Under the pieces are notes generated by a model. That model ran no database searches and was not told where the DNA came from. It saw only the letters and a program-made list of their open reading frames with translations. Shown in pieces: positions 23,923 through 32,901 of a stretch of DNA of 48,585 nucleotides (within the stretch, counting starts at the first letter, position 1; each line of letters opens with the position of its first letter). Source of the DNA: Perlabentimonas sp964490015 (GTDB lineage: Bacteria; Bacteroidota; Bacteroidia; Bacteroidales; Tenuifilaceae); assembly GCA_964490015.1 (NCBI GenBank), contig CAZBBA010000026.1:1-48585 (forward strand), written 5' to 3'. The position numbers and the translations under genes were made by a program.

Positions 23923-25065
23923 ATGAGAGTTTCTCCCATTTTTCTTACCCTTTTGGTATTTGTTTTTTTCTCTTGCGGTCAAAGACAGGGTAACGATTTT
24001 GATAATAGTATTAGCGGGACAGTAATCCTTCCTGTGGAATACGCCCAGGGGTTTTCAATATCCGAATTTTCAGATGGTTTTATTCTCAAGGTAACAAATC
24101 CCTGGCAAGATGCGCGGGGAGTGAACTATCGGTACTTTCTTGGCAACAGTGAGCAAGAAATGTTGGATAAAAGTTTCAACGAAAAAATTCCTATTCCAGC
24201 AAACCGGATTGTTTGCTTATCTACAACCCATATCGCGTTTATCGACAGGTTGGGGTATAGCGAAGCCATAGTGGGAGTGTCTGGTGCTGGATTTGTTTCA
24301 AACTCCAACGTTCGCAAGCGGATTAACCAAGGACAAGTGAGGGATGTTGGCTACGAACAAGCCCTAAACTACGAGCTGCTGGTAAGCCTAAAGCCCGATG
24401 TGGTACTGGCCTACGGCGTGGGAGCCGAGATGGCCGGATATCTTCAGAAGTTGAAGGATATGCGAATCCCCGTAATTTTTATTGGCGATTACCTCGAGCA
24501 GAGCCCGTTGGGTAAAGCGGAATGGCTTAAGGTTTTTGGACTCCTAATGGGAAAGTATCAGCAAGCCGATAGCATATTTGCTGGTATTGCAAATGAGTAC
24601 AATAGCATTAAATCTTTTTTACCAGCCAATCTTAATAAGCCTAATGTTTTTATTAATCTACCCTGGAAAGATGTTTGGTATTTTCCTGGTGGGCAGGGTT
24701 ATATGGCTAACCTAATTGCCGATGCTGGGGGAGTTTATACCCTTTCGCATTTAAAGGGAAGTAAAAGCTACCCGTTTAGTGTGGAAAATGCTTTAGAGTA
24801 CGCTGTAAAGGCTGATGTTTGGATAAATACCGGTTCGGTAAATTCTCTTTCGGAAATTGTAAATGAGCTGCCCATTGTTAAGGGTTTACCAATTCTGCGA
24901 AATGGCAGGGTTTTTAACAACAATAATCGGATGAATTCCACTGGTGGCAACGATTTTTGGGAATCAGGTGTGGTAAATCCTCATCTAATTCTTAAAGATT
25001 TAATAGAGATATTTTATTCTGATCATACGGAGCACGATTTGATTTACTACAAGCAGTTGAAATGA
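23923..25065 (+). CDS. ABC transporter substrate-binding lipoprotein (TroA/BtuF-like)
   Basis: 380 residues from the ATG at 23923, chosen because it gives a clean lipoprotein signal: MRVSPIF, a hydrophobic core and lipobox FFSC with Cys18. The frame is open upstream to 23875, overlapping the previous gene. The mature part has the two-lobe fold of FecB/BtuF proteins: RIVCLSTTHIAFIDRLG, then LKPDVVLAYGVG, and later LPIVKGLPILRNGRVF. Substrate is an iron chelate, haem or a corrinoid; the sequence alone does not decide. Its stop overlaps the permease start (ATGA), so the three importer genes are one operon. Confidence 0.88.
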   Translation: MRVSPIFLTLLVFVFFSCGQRQGNDFDNSISGTVILPVEYAQGFSISEFSDGFILKVTNPWQDARGVNYRYFLGNSEQEMLDKSFNEKIPIPANRIVCLSTTHIAFIDRLGYSEAIVGVSGAGFVSNSNVRKRINQGQVRDVGYEQALNYELLVSLKPDVVLAYGVGAEMAGYLQKLKDMRIPVIFIGDYLEQSPLGKAEWLKVFGLLMGKYQQADSIFAGIANEYNSIKSFLPANLNKPNVFINLPWKDVWYFPGGQGYMANLIADAGGVYTLSHLKGSKSYPFSVENALEYAVKADVWINTGSVNSLSEIVNELPIVKGLPILRNGRVFNNNNRMNSTGGNDFWESGVVNPHLILKDLIEIFYSDHTEHDLIYYKQLK

Positions 25066-26108
25066 GATTTAGTAATGGGTTAGTGAAATCGAGAAATCTG
25101 CTAATTTTTGGCGGATTGATTTTGCTATTGCTTACCTTTTTTATTTTAGATCTGCTGCTGGGTTCTGTATCAATTCCTTGGGTTGATGTTTTAAAATCGC
25201 TTTTTGGAACTGCCGATAATGAGGTTTGGGGAACCATAGTGCGCGATTTCAGGTTGCCAAAATCGATTACGGCTATACTTGCTGGCGCAGCACTATCGGC
25301 AAGTGGGCTGCAGATGCAAACCACATTCCGTAACCCATTGGCAGGACCATACGTGCTGGGTATAAGCGCTGGCGCGAGTCTTGGTGTGGCCATTATGGTG
25401 CTGGGAATAGCATCGCTAGGAGCAGCAAGCCTGTCGGGAATGGCCACCAGTTTTAGTTTGGCAGGTGCTGCCATTTTGGGTGCAATGCTGGTGCTGTTGG
25501 TGGTGCTTGCTGTTTCGGTTAGGGTTAAAGATATTATGACCATTCTAATCCTTGGGATGATGTTTGGCTCTGGTGCTTCGGCACTGGTTAGCGTGCTACA
25601 ATTCTTTAGCAGCGAGTCGATGCTTAAGGCTTTTGTGATTTGGACAATGGGTAGCCTTAGCTCCGTGGCCGGTATGCAGTTGCAAGTTTTTGCCATAATT
25701 ATTGGAGTTGGGTTAGTATTGAGCATTATCTCTATACGTTTACTAAACGTGATGCTGCTTGGCGATGCCTATGCCAAGGGCGTTGGGTTGAACCTAACTG
25801 TAACACGAGTGCTAATCTTTTCATCTACCAGCCTGTTAGCTGGTGGCGTTACAGCCTTTTGTGGTCCAATTGGTTTTATTGGTATTGCAGTGCCCCATGT
25901 GGCTCGAATGATATTTCGAACTGCCAATCATAGCGTGCTAATTCCTGGAGTTATGTTGCTGGGGAGCATTGCTATGCTCCTTGCCGATATCGTTGGGCAG
26001 CTTCCAGGGTTTGAGGTTACGCTACCCATAAACTCTGTTACTGCATTGTTGGGAATTCCCATCGTTATTTATGTGGTTATTAAAAACCAACGTTTTTCGG
26101 GAGTATAG
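25062..26108 (+). CDS. FecCD-family ABC transporter permease
   Basis: 348 residues, about 10 membrane helices. Diagnostic FecCD/BtuC motifs are RLPKSITAILAGAALSASGL, the NPLAGPYVLGISAGAS loop, and GPIGFIGIAVPHVAR before the cytoplasmic coupling helix. It starts in a 4-bp overlap with the lipoprotein gene and ends one base before the ATPase ATG. It forms the inner-membrane channel of the importer. Confidence 0.95.
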   Translation: MRFSNGLVKSRNLLIFGGLILLLLTFFILDLLLGSVSIPWVDVLKSLFGTADNEVWGTIVRDFRLPKSITAILAGAALSASGLQMQTTFRNPLAGPYVLGISAGASLGVAIMVLGIASLGAASLSGMATSFSLAGAAILGAMLVLLVVLAVSVRVKDIMTILILGMMFGSGASALVSVLQFFSSESMLKAFVIWTMGSLSSVAGMQLQVFAIIIGVGLVLSIISIRLLNVMLLGDAYAKGVGLNLTVTRVLIFSSTSLLAGGVTAFCGPIGFIGIAVPHVARMIFRTANHSVLIPGVMLLGSIAMLLADIVGQLPGFEVTLPINSVTALLGIPIVIYVVIKNQRFSGV

Positions 26109-26109
26109 T

Positions 26110-27114
26110 ATGGAGCAGAGTAGCATATCAATATCGATAAAAGATATAGAACTAGGTTATAGCCCAGACAAACCGCTAATGCCAAAATTCTCTGTCGATG
26201 CTCAACTGGGCGAACTAGTCGCATTGGTGGGACGAAATGGAATTGGTAAGTCAACCCTTCTGCGTTCAATTATTGGATTGCAGCAACCCCTTTCCGGTGA
26301 AATTTTAGTTGAGGGAACTAGATCATCGGCCTTAATGCGGAAGCAAAGGGCTAAGGCAATGAGCTTTGTACCAGCAGATCCAGTTAGGGTTGCCAATCTG
26401 TTTATTCGCGATTTTGTTGCTGTGGGTCGTTTTCCGCACCTAAGCTGGTCGCGGGCATTGTCGCATAGCGATTGGGATATGGTTGATTACGCCCTAACGC
26501 TTGTGGGAATCGATCATCTTGCCCACAGAGACATTACCACTGTTAGCGATGGCGAACGTCAGCGCGCAATGATTGCCTTTGCTCTTGCGCAGGATACCCG
26601 AATAATTATCCTCGATGAGCCCACTGCATTTCTCGATTTGCCCAATAAGTTCGAGATGGTTCGCCTGCTTTCACATTTGACTCACACCAAGGGCAAAACA
26701 ATTATATACTCAACTCACGATTTGCAGGGTGCCATTCATGAGGCCGATACCATTTGGATGATGCTTAATACAGGGCTAGCGGCAGGTGCTCCGGAGGATT
26801 TGGCGCTGAGTAACAGCTTTCAGAATCTGCTTGCCGATACGCAGGTGGTTTTCGATGCCGATTCGGGTCTGTTTCGCAACTACCGCAAACTAACCAAATC
26901 TATTGCCCTTGAAGGCAATGGGAGTATTCGTTTATGGACCGCTCGAATGCTCGAACGAATAGGTTTTGATACCCAAAATTTTGAGCAAGCCAGTATAAAG
27001 GTAACCTGCATAAACGAGAATAATTCCCCTTGTTGGGTAGCAACCGAAGCCGAAAATTTAATTTTCAAGGCCTATAGTCTAGGTGAGTTAGCAAAAAAAA
27101 TGAGGGCCATATAG
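26110..27114 (+). CDS. ABC transporter ATP-binding protein of the FecCD-type importer
   Basis: 334 residues from the ATG directly after the permease stop (an earlier in-frame ATG at 26071 lies inside the permease gene). Walker A GRNGIGKST at 41-49, signature VSDGERQRA (a variant of LSGGQ), Walker B IIILDEPTAFLD and the switch His in STHDLQ. Beyond the usual end there is a C-terminal extension of about 80 residues containing TARMLERIGFD and a beta strand IKVTCIN, of unknown role. It energises import by the lipoprotein/permease pair. Confidence 0.92.
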   Translation: MEQSSISISIKDIELGYSPDKPLMPKFSVDAQLGELVALVGRNGIGKSTLLRSIIGLQQPLSGEILVEGTRSSALMRKQRAKAMSFVPADPVRVANLFIRDFVAVGRFPHLSWSRALSHSDWDMVDYALTLVGIDHLAHRDITTVSDGERQRAMIAFALAQDTRIIILDEPTAFLDLPNKFEMVRLLSHLTHTKGKTIIYSTHDLQGAIHEADTIWMMLNTGLAAGAPEDLALSNSFQNLLADTQVVFDADSGLFRNYRKLTKSIALEGNGSIRLWTARMLERIGFDTQNFEQASIKVTCINENNSPCWVATEAENLIFKAYSLGELAKKMRAI

Positions 27115-27120
27115 ACCCTC
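27092..27120 (-). terminator. Terminator of the minus-strand lipoprotein gene
   Basis: On the minus strand GAGGG...CCCTC (27116-27120 / 27102-27106) forms a 7-bp stem with one GT pair and is followed by A and eight T residues. It overlaps the last codons of the convergent ATPase gene. Confidence 0.65.
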
Positions 27121-27126
27121 AAAGGT

Positions 27127-27723
27127 TTACTCCTCAATTATCTCCTTTGTCAAATCGAATTTCGCATGAAATAGCAACTCGCCGTTGTGATGCAACTGAT
27201 AGTTGAATGAACTCATATCCTGGGCAAGTTCAACAACCCATATTGAGCCCTCTGAGCGAGGATGTATGTTAATTGTGTAATCGTCGGCAGGAAATTCCTG
27301 ACGGAATGGGGTTCCCTTATCGTTGGCGTAACCACCGTAAAGCGTCATATCCTCCGGTGTACCATCTTCGTGTCTATGGTCGTGACGGAAACGTAAACGT
27401 CCCTCCTCAACGATAAACATCCAGGTTCTTGACTTATTCTCGCCAACATGAAACGGAATATGAATCTCCTGATTGTCGCAACGCGTCACAAACATTCTGA
27501 AGGGAAATTGAGCCCAGCTCTCACGGCCTTCCTTCATGTAAACCTCTTCGCCAGCAAAAGACTTTCCGCAGAGCGACTGAAGTTTCTGGTAGAATGCTGC
27601 AGAGTTTTCATCTGTAATGCTTAGGGTCGATTTTGTTGATTTCTCGTCCGTTTGCTTTGAACTTGGTGAGCCGCATGAAGTGCATAATAGGGCAAAGCTG
27701 ATGATGAATAGGTAGTTTCTCAT
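27127..27723 (-). CDS. Unknown lipoprotein
   Basis: 198 residues. The signal peptide ends with lipobox LCTSC, lipidated Cys17, then a Ser/Lys/Thr-rich linker. The mature domain has conserved-looking segments LQSLCGKSFAGE, IHIPFHVGENKSRTW, LRFRHDHRHEDGTPED and MTLYGGYANDKGT. The FHVGENKSRTW and HDHRHEDG motifs suggest a defined fold, possibly with a His-rich metal or ligand site, but I do not know the family function. It lies 18 bp after the helicase gene on the same strand and may be co-transcribed with it. Confidence 0.85.
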   Translation of the reverse strand: MRNYLFIISFALLCTSCGSPSSKQTDEKSTKSTLSITDENSAAFYQKLQSLCGKSFAGEEVYMKEGRESWAQFPFRMFVTRCDNQEIHIPFHVGENKSRTWMFIVEEGRLRFRHDHRHEDGTPEDMTLYGGYANDKGTPFRQEFPADDYTINIHPRSEGSIWVVELAQDMSSFNYQLHHNGELLFHAKFDLTKEIIEE

Positions 27724-27741
27724 AACAATTTTGAATTTTGG

Positions 27742-30228
27742 TTAATTATCTATCTCAGGTTTGACTATTCCGGTTGTAATCAAATGCTTTAGCACCCATC
27801 GGAGCTCGTTGTACGAGTATTCATCGCCCAGTGCCTCCTTTGCAGGAGTAAGATGGATATCTTCAGCATTAACAAAGTATTGGGTGATAATTTCGATTTT
27901 TTCCGAAGGAATAAGCCTGTCAATTTTAATCTCCCCCGACCCTACGTAGCGAGTAAGATGACTGGCAATTGTCGATTCGGCCATATTGCGCTCCTTGGCT
28001 ATTTGGGCAATGGTTTTTCCCTGCTCAAAGAGTTCAAAGGAGATTTCCCACGATTTGGTTTTTCTTTCTTTTGCAGTTTCTTCCTCAAAAATCTCTCCTT
28101 CGGGCATTTCTAAACCCTTTTCGATTCTGTACTCGCGAACTATATCGAGGATATCGTTGCCAAAATCGGCAATTTTTTTTGAGCCTAATCCCTTAATGGG
28201 TTTAAGTTGCGATTTATGGTAGGGTAGCTGATTTATAATATCGTAAAGCGTGTTTTGCCGCAAAATTTTAAACACTTTAACCTTGCGCTCATTGGCAACG
28301 GCCTGTCGCCACTGGCGAAGCCTTTCGAATAGCTCGGGGTGTTCAATATCTGCCGGTTGCTCTTTTGCTTTAGCTTTGGATTTCTTTTTCTTAAAGTCCT
28401 CAATGGCTGCCTTTGCTCTTACCTCAAGGAATTTCGACAGGTTAAACCCTTCTTCGCAGGCTTTAAGGCAAAGCATTTTCTCGCCAAGATTGCTGATAAT
28501 CCTATCGAACTGATCCTTGGCCTTGCTCTCTAAATCGATGCTGTCCGATTCGTAGTTGGTATTAATGAATACTGGAATAAACTCGTTTTCGATCTTTGGG
28601 GCAAAGTAGCTTACCGCTTTTTGTATGCGCTCCTGAAGCGCAGGGTTTCCCTGTACCGATTGGAATTCTGAAACTAGTTTCTCAACCTGTTGACTAAATT
28701 TTGCGGCAACATCAAAAACCTCACCCTTAAACCTATTGGCTAGTGCTATTAACGATAAGGAAAGTTGCGGGGGGAAACTTCCAGCATTTTCGCGAATTAA
28801 CCGTTGGGTGTAATCAATGGTTTTCTGAACCGGCATAAAATCAAAGAGATCAAGAACCAGTTCTCTTTGATACTCAATTTGCGCACTGGTTAGTTGCGAA
28901 TGGCTGGGCTGGTTATTCTCCACATCTTTAGAGAATCCCGTTACCGTTTTGTCGGTGATAATTGCGTTAGTATTTACTTTGGAACTAAGCACCAAACCTT
29001 CGAGTGATCGACAGCGGCTCAGCGCCACGTAAACCTGCCCGTGCGCAAAGGCGGCTTGAGCATCAATTATTGCTCTATCGAATGTTAGCCCTTGACTTTT
29101 GTGGATGGTAATGGCCCAGGCCAACTTTAGCGGATACTGTATAAACTGGCCTGTGACATTCTCCGTAATTGCCTTACTAACTGGATCGATGGTGTAGTTT
29201 GTATTTTCCCATTCCAGAGGAGTAACCAGAATAGGAGCAGGATCGCTAGGGCACTGCACGTAAATTCCCTCCTCGTCGATATCCTCAACGGTGCCAATTT
29301 TCCCGTTAAAGAATAGCTTCTCATAGGTTGGATCGTTCTTAACGAACATCACCTGGGCGCCTACCTTGAGCGTAAGCTCATAATCGGTGGGGTAGGCGTG
29401 CTCGGGAAAATCGCCTTTAACGGTGGCTTTAAACGTTTTGGCTTCGGTTTTTAGCTCTTTGAGCTTGGCCGTATTTATGCTTTGTGCTTGATTGTTGTGC
29501 GTGGTTAGGGTGATGTAACCCTCGGTGTCGCTAGGGCTGAAATTGGGGATGTAACGCTGGTTAAGCATACCAACATCATCGAGATTAAGCTCGTTGTTAC
29601 GAACCTTATTTAGCAAATCGATAAAATGCTGATCGCTTTGGCGGAAAATATCTTTGAGTTCGATGCTCACAAAGCTGGTCTGGCGCAACGCTTTGCTGCT
29701 GAAAAAGAACACCGTATCGTAATACTCCCTTAGAATTGCCCATTCATCATCCTTGGCAATGGGAGCCAGCTGTTGCAGGTCGCCAATCATCAGCAGCTGC
29801 ACGCCCCCGAATGGCTTGCTCCGGTTTTTAAATCGACGCAGAACCGAATCAATGCCATCGAGCAGATCGGCACGTACCATGCTCACCTCATCGATTACCA
29901 GTAAATCGAGACTTTTTATAATGTTGATTTTTATCCGGCTAAATCGCTGAGCATATGGGTTCTCTCGCCCCTGACTACCCGAGGCGGAGTAAGGGAGCTG
30001 TGGTCCAAACGAAAGCTGAAAAAAAGAATGAATTGTAACTCCCCCTGCGTTAATGGCCGCAACACCGGTTGGGGCAACCACAACCATCCGTTTGGATGTT
30101 TGCCTTTTAAGGTTGTGAAGAAAGGTGGTTTTGCCCGTTCCAGCCTTTCCGGTAAGGAAGATGTTTTTGCCTGTGGTTTCCACAAAGTCGAGGGCAAGCT
30201 GCAGCTGAGGGGTAATTTGGAGATCCAT
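27742..30228 (-). CDS. Pif1/RecD-like helicase with HRDC and HTH domains
   Basis: 828 residues. The SF1 helicase core occupies the first half: Walker A LTGKAGTGKTT (residues 25-35), Walker B LLVIDEVSM, a Gln in LMIGDLQQLAP, and late motifs AITIHKSQGLTF and YVALSRCRSL. The C-terminal half has an HRDC-like helical domain (LRQWRQAVANERKVKVFKIL, then IKGLGSKKIADFG) and a helix-turn-helix (FEQGKTIAQIAKERNMAEST) of the type found after HRDC in RecQ-related proteins. Probably a 5'-3' DNA helicase in replication or repair. The linker between the core and HRDC is rich in Lys and Ala. Confidence 0.92.
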   Translation of the reverse strand: MDLQITPQLQLALDFVETTGKNIFLTGKAGTGKTTFLHNLKRQTSKRMVVVAPTGVAAINAGGVTIHSFFQLSFGPQLPYSASGSQGRENPYAQRFSRIKINIIKSLDLLVIDEVSMVRADLLDGIDSVLRRFKNRSKPFGGVQLLMIGDLQQLAPIAKDDEWAILREYYDTVFFFSSKALRQTSFVSIELKDIFRQSDQHFIDLLNKVRNNELNLDDVGMLNQRYIPNFSPSDTEGYITLTTHNNQAQSINTAKLKELKTEAKTFKATVKGDFPEHAYPTDYELTLKVGAQVMFVKNDPTYEKLFFNGKIGTVEDIDEEGIYVQCPSDPAPILVTPLEWENTNYTIDPVSKAITENVTGQFIQYPLKLAWAITIHKSQGLTFDRAIIDAQAAFAHGQVYVALSRCRSLEGLVLSSKVNTNAIITDKTVTGFSKDVENNQPSHSQLTSAQIEYQRELVLDLFDFMPVQKTIDYTQRLIRENAGSFPPQLSLSLIALANRFKGEVFDVAAKFSQQVEKLVSEFQSVQGNPALQERIQKAVSYFAPKIENEFIPVFINTNYESDSIDLESKAKDQFDRIISNLGEKMLCLKACEEGFNLSKFLEVRAKAAIEDFKKKKSKAKAKEQPADIEHPELFERLRQWRQAVANERKVKVFKILRQNTLYDIINQLPYHKSQLKPIKGLGSKKIADFGNDILDIVREYRIEKGLEMPEGEIFEEETAKERKTKSWEISFELFEQGKTIAQIAKERNMAESTIASHLTRYVGSGEIKIDRLIPSEKIEIITQYFVNAEDIHLTPAKEALGDEYSYNELRWVLKHLITTGIVKPEIDN

Positions 30229-30403
30229 TCCTTTATTAGGGTGATGTGATATTAAATACCTTATAAAGGTACATAAAATAGGCTGAATGGCAAAAACGGC
30301 TATTGTAGATGCTAAAACTCAATTAGCTCCGTTTAACAGAATAGTTTGCTAGCCCAGTGTTAAAAAAGGCTTATTTTTACACAATATTTTAAAGTTTGTA
30401 GCA

Positions 30404-31417
30404 ATGATCAACAGGCAATTTGGATTCATTTTGATGATGTTAGCTGTTCTGGTGGTTTCATGTACTAGTCGTAGGGATGCTAAAATTCCGCTCGATAGTA
30501 TCGATATCTCTATTCATGTTGAGCGGTTCGACAAGGCTCTACTCGGCATCGCTACTGAAAATAACAGTAGCGAAATTGAAGTGATTAAACATCAGTATGG
30601 CGATTTTTTTGAGGTCTTCACCGAGGGCATAATTGGCATTGGCACGCCCGATAACGAGAGATTTGAGGATTACCTCTACAGCTTTATCACCGATAATATG
30701 GTTAGGGAAACTTACGGTGAGGTGCAAAGGGTTTTTGCCAGTACTAGCTGGTTGGATCAGGAGTTGACCAACGCATTTAAGCGTTACCGATACTATTTCC
30801 CTAACATGCAGATTCCCCGCGTTTACGGTTTCATTTCGGGTTTTAACAACTCAGTGGTGATTGCCGATAGCGTTTTGGCCGTTGGTTTCGACCGGTACCT
30901 GGGGCGCGACTGCGAGTACTACCCACGACTTGGAATTGCCAAATACCTGCAGTATAACATGCATCCTAAAAAGATACCTTCGGATATGGTGAGGGCATGG
31001 GCTTTTAGCGAGTTTTTGTTTAACGACTCCATCGACAATCTGGTGAATAACATGATTTACGAGGGTTCTCTGATGTATCTTACAAAGCGTATGTTACCCA
31101 ATCAGCCCGATAGCCTTATTTTTGGGTTTACACCCGATCAGATGAGGTGGTGTCGCAATAACGAGTCGCACATGTGGGCATACCTAGTTGAGCATAAGCT
31201 GCTGTTCACCACCGATAATTTTACCATAAACCAGTTTGTGAGTGGGGCTCCATTTACCAAAGGATTTCCCCCCGAATCACCAGGAAAAGCAGCCGTATGG
31301 CTGGGTTACCGGATTGTGTCGCGGTTTATGGATAGGAATAAAGATTTTACTCTTGAAATGCTGATGAATGAGAAGGATTATCAGAGTATTCTTAATAGAG
31401 CTCGTTATAATCCCTAG
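30404..31417 (+). CDS. gldB: Gliding motility lipoprotein GldB
   Basis: 337 residues. Lipobox VVSC with Cys20. The mature sequence matches the GldB family: IDISIHVERFDKALL, a VFTEGIIGIG segment, VYGFISGFNNSVVIAD, FDRYLGRDCEYYPRLGIAKY, and a late NESHMWAYLVEHKLLFTT. GldB is required for Flavobacterium gliding together with the type IX secretion machinery, though the family is also found in non-gliding Bacteroidota. It is a single gene with a terminator. Its presence beside a complete chemosensory operon is the only motility-related hint in the window. Confidence 0.9.
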   Translation: MINRQFGFILMMLAVLVVSCTSRRDAKIPLDSIDISIHVERFDKALLGIATENNSSEIEVIKHQYGDFFEVFTEGIIGIGTPDNERFEDYLYSFITDNMVRETYGEVQRVFASTSWLDQELTNAFKRYRYYFPNMQIPRVYGFISGFNNSVVIADSVLAVGFDRYLGRDCEYYPRLGIAKYLQYNMHPKKIPSDMVRAWAFSEFLFNDSIDNLVNNMIYEGSLMYLTKRMLPNQPDSLIFGFTPDQMRWCRNNESHMWAYLVEHKLLFTTDNFTINQFVSGAPFTKGFPPESPGKAAVWLGYRIVSRFMDRNKDFTLEMLMNEKDYQSILNRARYNP

Positions 31418-31443
31418 GTGATTGTTGTTAAGGGCATAAATTA

Positions 31444-31482
31444 AAAAAGCTCGCCGTGGTAAATCCTTGTGGCGAGCTTTTT
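31444..31482 (+). terminator. Terminator after gldB
   Basis: A perfect 12-bp stem AAAAAGCTCGCC / GGCGAGCTTTTT (31444-31455 / 31471-31482) with a 15-base loop. Confidence 0.85.
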
Positions 31483-31720
31483 GGTTTATCAGGCTGGAGT
31501 ATTATGCTATTAAAAACTTTTGCAATAACACCCCTTAGATGAAGAACGGGTAGAAAAGGTTGCGTGGGTTGAAATTTTTTAGTCTTTTCGAAAACCCTTA
31601 ATGTTGTTATAAATAGCCGAAATATTTAGTTTGGGAAGAAAGTATTATGCTTGTCTCAGCAGAATAACAAGATAAAGTGTAAAGTATAGATTGTTGAGAG
31701 ATGTAAGACCAGCAGAAAAA

Positions 31721-31762
31721 TGAATATTCAATATCGAATATCGAATATTGAATATTGAATAT
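31721..31762. repeat. Six-unit heptamer array (TGAATAT/CGAATAT)
   Basis: Units in order TGAATAT, TCAATAT, CGAATAT, CGAATAT, TGAATAT, TGAATAT. All six end in AATAT and vary only in the first two bases. It is in the gap between the convergent gldB and smpB genes. Confidence 0.85.
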
Positions 31763-31805
31763 CAATCTACGAACAACAATTCTGTTAATACCTATACCCA
31801 GAAAC

Positions 31806-32261
31806 CTAGTATTTTCTGAGCCTCTCCAGCTCGCGCTTAGAGTCCTTTTTCTTGAGATCCTCGCGCTTGTCGTGCAACTTTTTACCGCGGGCAAGGCCAA
31901 TATCCACCTTGGCAAGACCTCTAGGAGTTAGGAAAAGTTTCAGTGCCACAATGGTTAGCCCTTTCTCCTGCGAAGCTCTAAAGAGCTTGCGAAGCTCGGT
32001 TCGGTTCATCAAAAGCTTGCGCTCGCGCTTGGGCTCGTGGTTGTTGTAAGTACCGTAGGAATACTCGGCTATGTGCATGCCGGTAAGCCAAAGCTCGCCG
32101 TTAATAAACTTGCAGTAGGCATCAACCATGCTTGCTTTACTAAGTCTTATCGATTTTATCTCGGTGCCAGTAAGCACAATGCCGGCAGTAAAGGTCTCCA
32201 GTATCTCGTACTGAAAAAATGCCTTCTTGTTTTTGATTGATATTTTGGGTTGTGTTGCCAT
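31806..32261 (-). CDS. smpB: SsrA-binding protein SmpB
   Basis: 151 residues. SmpB motifs are present: NKKAFFQYEILETFTAGIVL near the N terminus, GTEIKSIRLSKASMVDAYC, LTGMHIAEYSYGTYNNHEP, and the basic C-terminal tail GLARGKKLHDKREDLKKKD that reaches into the ribosomal A site. It delivers tmRNA in trans-translation. No ssrA gene was recognised in the window. It follows the Yip1-like gene by 7 bp on the minus strand, so the two are probably co-transcribed. Confidence 0.96.
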   Translation of the reverse strand: MATQPKISIKNKKAFFQYEILETFTAGIVLTGTEIKSIRLSKASMVDAYCKFINGELWLTGMHIAEYSYGTYNNHEPKRERKLLMNRTELRKLFRASQEKGLTIVALKLFLTPRGLAKVDIGLARGKKLHDKREDLKKKDSKRELERLRKY

Positions 32262-32268
32262 TATCGGT

Positions 32269-32826
32269 CTATAGATGAACAGGTATATTAAAAACCACTA
32301 CAAGTATCATCTCCACTATGAATACAATGAGGGCGAATACTAGCAGCGAAATTAGCAAAAATCCGGGAACCCGCTCACGGCTCAACCCCGACAATCTGTT
32401 TAGAGCAAAATAGTAGTAAACCACGCCTATGCTTCCAAGCAGGTAGAACAAAACCTTGGCTACGGGGAAGATATGACCTAGGCTAATGGAGATTACCAGT
32501 ATGGATGAGCAGATGGTGAGAATAATTAGTGTCTTAGGCATCGATATCATTCCCTTAAATCCCCTTACTAGTTTTGCGATGGCCCAGCTGCCAAATAGTA
32601 TACTAAATAACCATTTTAACGAGATGTACCCAAAATACTTTACGGCCAAAACAAAGGAGCCACCATTGCTAATGCTTATGCCCACAAAGCTAATAATGCC
32701 AGCAATTAGAGCCAGATTGACCAAAAGATTAAACCCTATTGTGGCGGAGATACTCTCGATTTTGTCCAGCTTTTCCCAGCCATCCCTTGGGGAGGTTAAT
32801 ATCGATTTTATAAGGTTGATTAACAT
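32269..32826 (-). CDS. Yip1-like integral membrane protein
   Basis: 185 residues with about five membrane helices. The N-terminal SILTSPRDGWEKLDK before the first helix is typical of the Yip1-domain proteins of Bacteroidota, where a short amphipathic segment with P-x-x-x-W precedes the membrane bundle. Function is unknown. It is followed after 7 bp by smpB and preceded by a complete promoter-like sequence on the minus strand. Confidence 0.8.
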   Translation of the reverse strand: MLINLIKSILTSPRDGWEKLDKIESISATIGFNLLVNLALIAGIISFVGISISNGGSFVLAVKYFGYISLKWLFSILFGSWAIAKLVRGFKGMISMPKTLIILTICSSILVISISLGHIFPVAKVLFYLLGSIGVVYYYFALNRLSGLSRERVPGFLLISLLVFALIVFIVEMILVVVFNIPVHL

Positions 32827-32849
32827 TTACGCTTTATTAGAAATGACTG

Positions 32850-32882
32850 CAAAAATAACTATTTTTACGGCATACTGTTCAA
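32850..32882 (-). promoter_or_regulatory. Promoter of the Yip1-like/smpB transcript
   Basis: On the minus strand TTG (32880-32882), a 22-bp spacer and TATTTTTG (32850-32857), fitting TTG-N17-23-TAnnTTTG, 23 bp before the start codon. It overlaps the upstream region of miaA. Confidence 0.45.
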
Positions 32883-32901
32883 AAATCAGTAGCTAAGGAA
32901 A

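Larger units (their letters stand above)
31418..31805. other. 388-bp intergenic region between gldB and smpB
   Basis: Apart from the gldB terminator and the heptamer array at 31721-31762, this region shows no gene. It also holds a two-unit TAAAGTG/TAAAGTA repeat near 31673-31686. The two flanking genes converge. Confidence 0.6.

Noticed and set aside
24992..25726. 244-codon minus-strand frame opposite the FecCD permease
   Set aside because: It is the antisense of a clearly identified permease; the composition (Pro/Ser/Thr/Ile rich) reflects the complement of hydrophobic codons.
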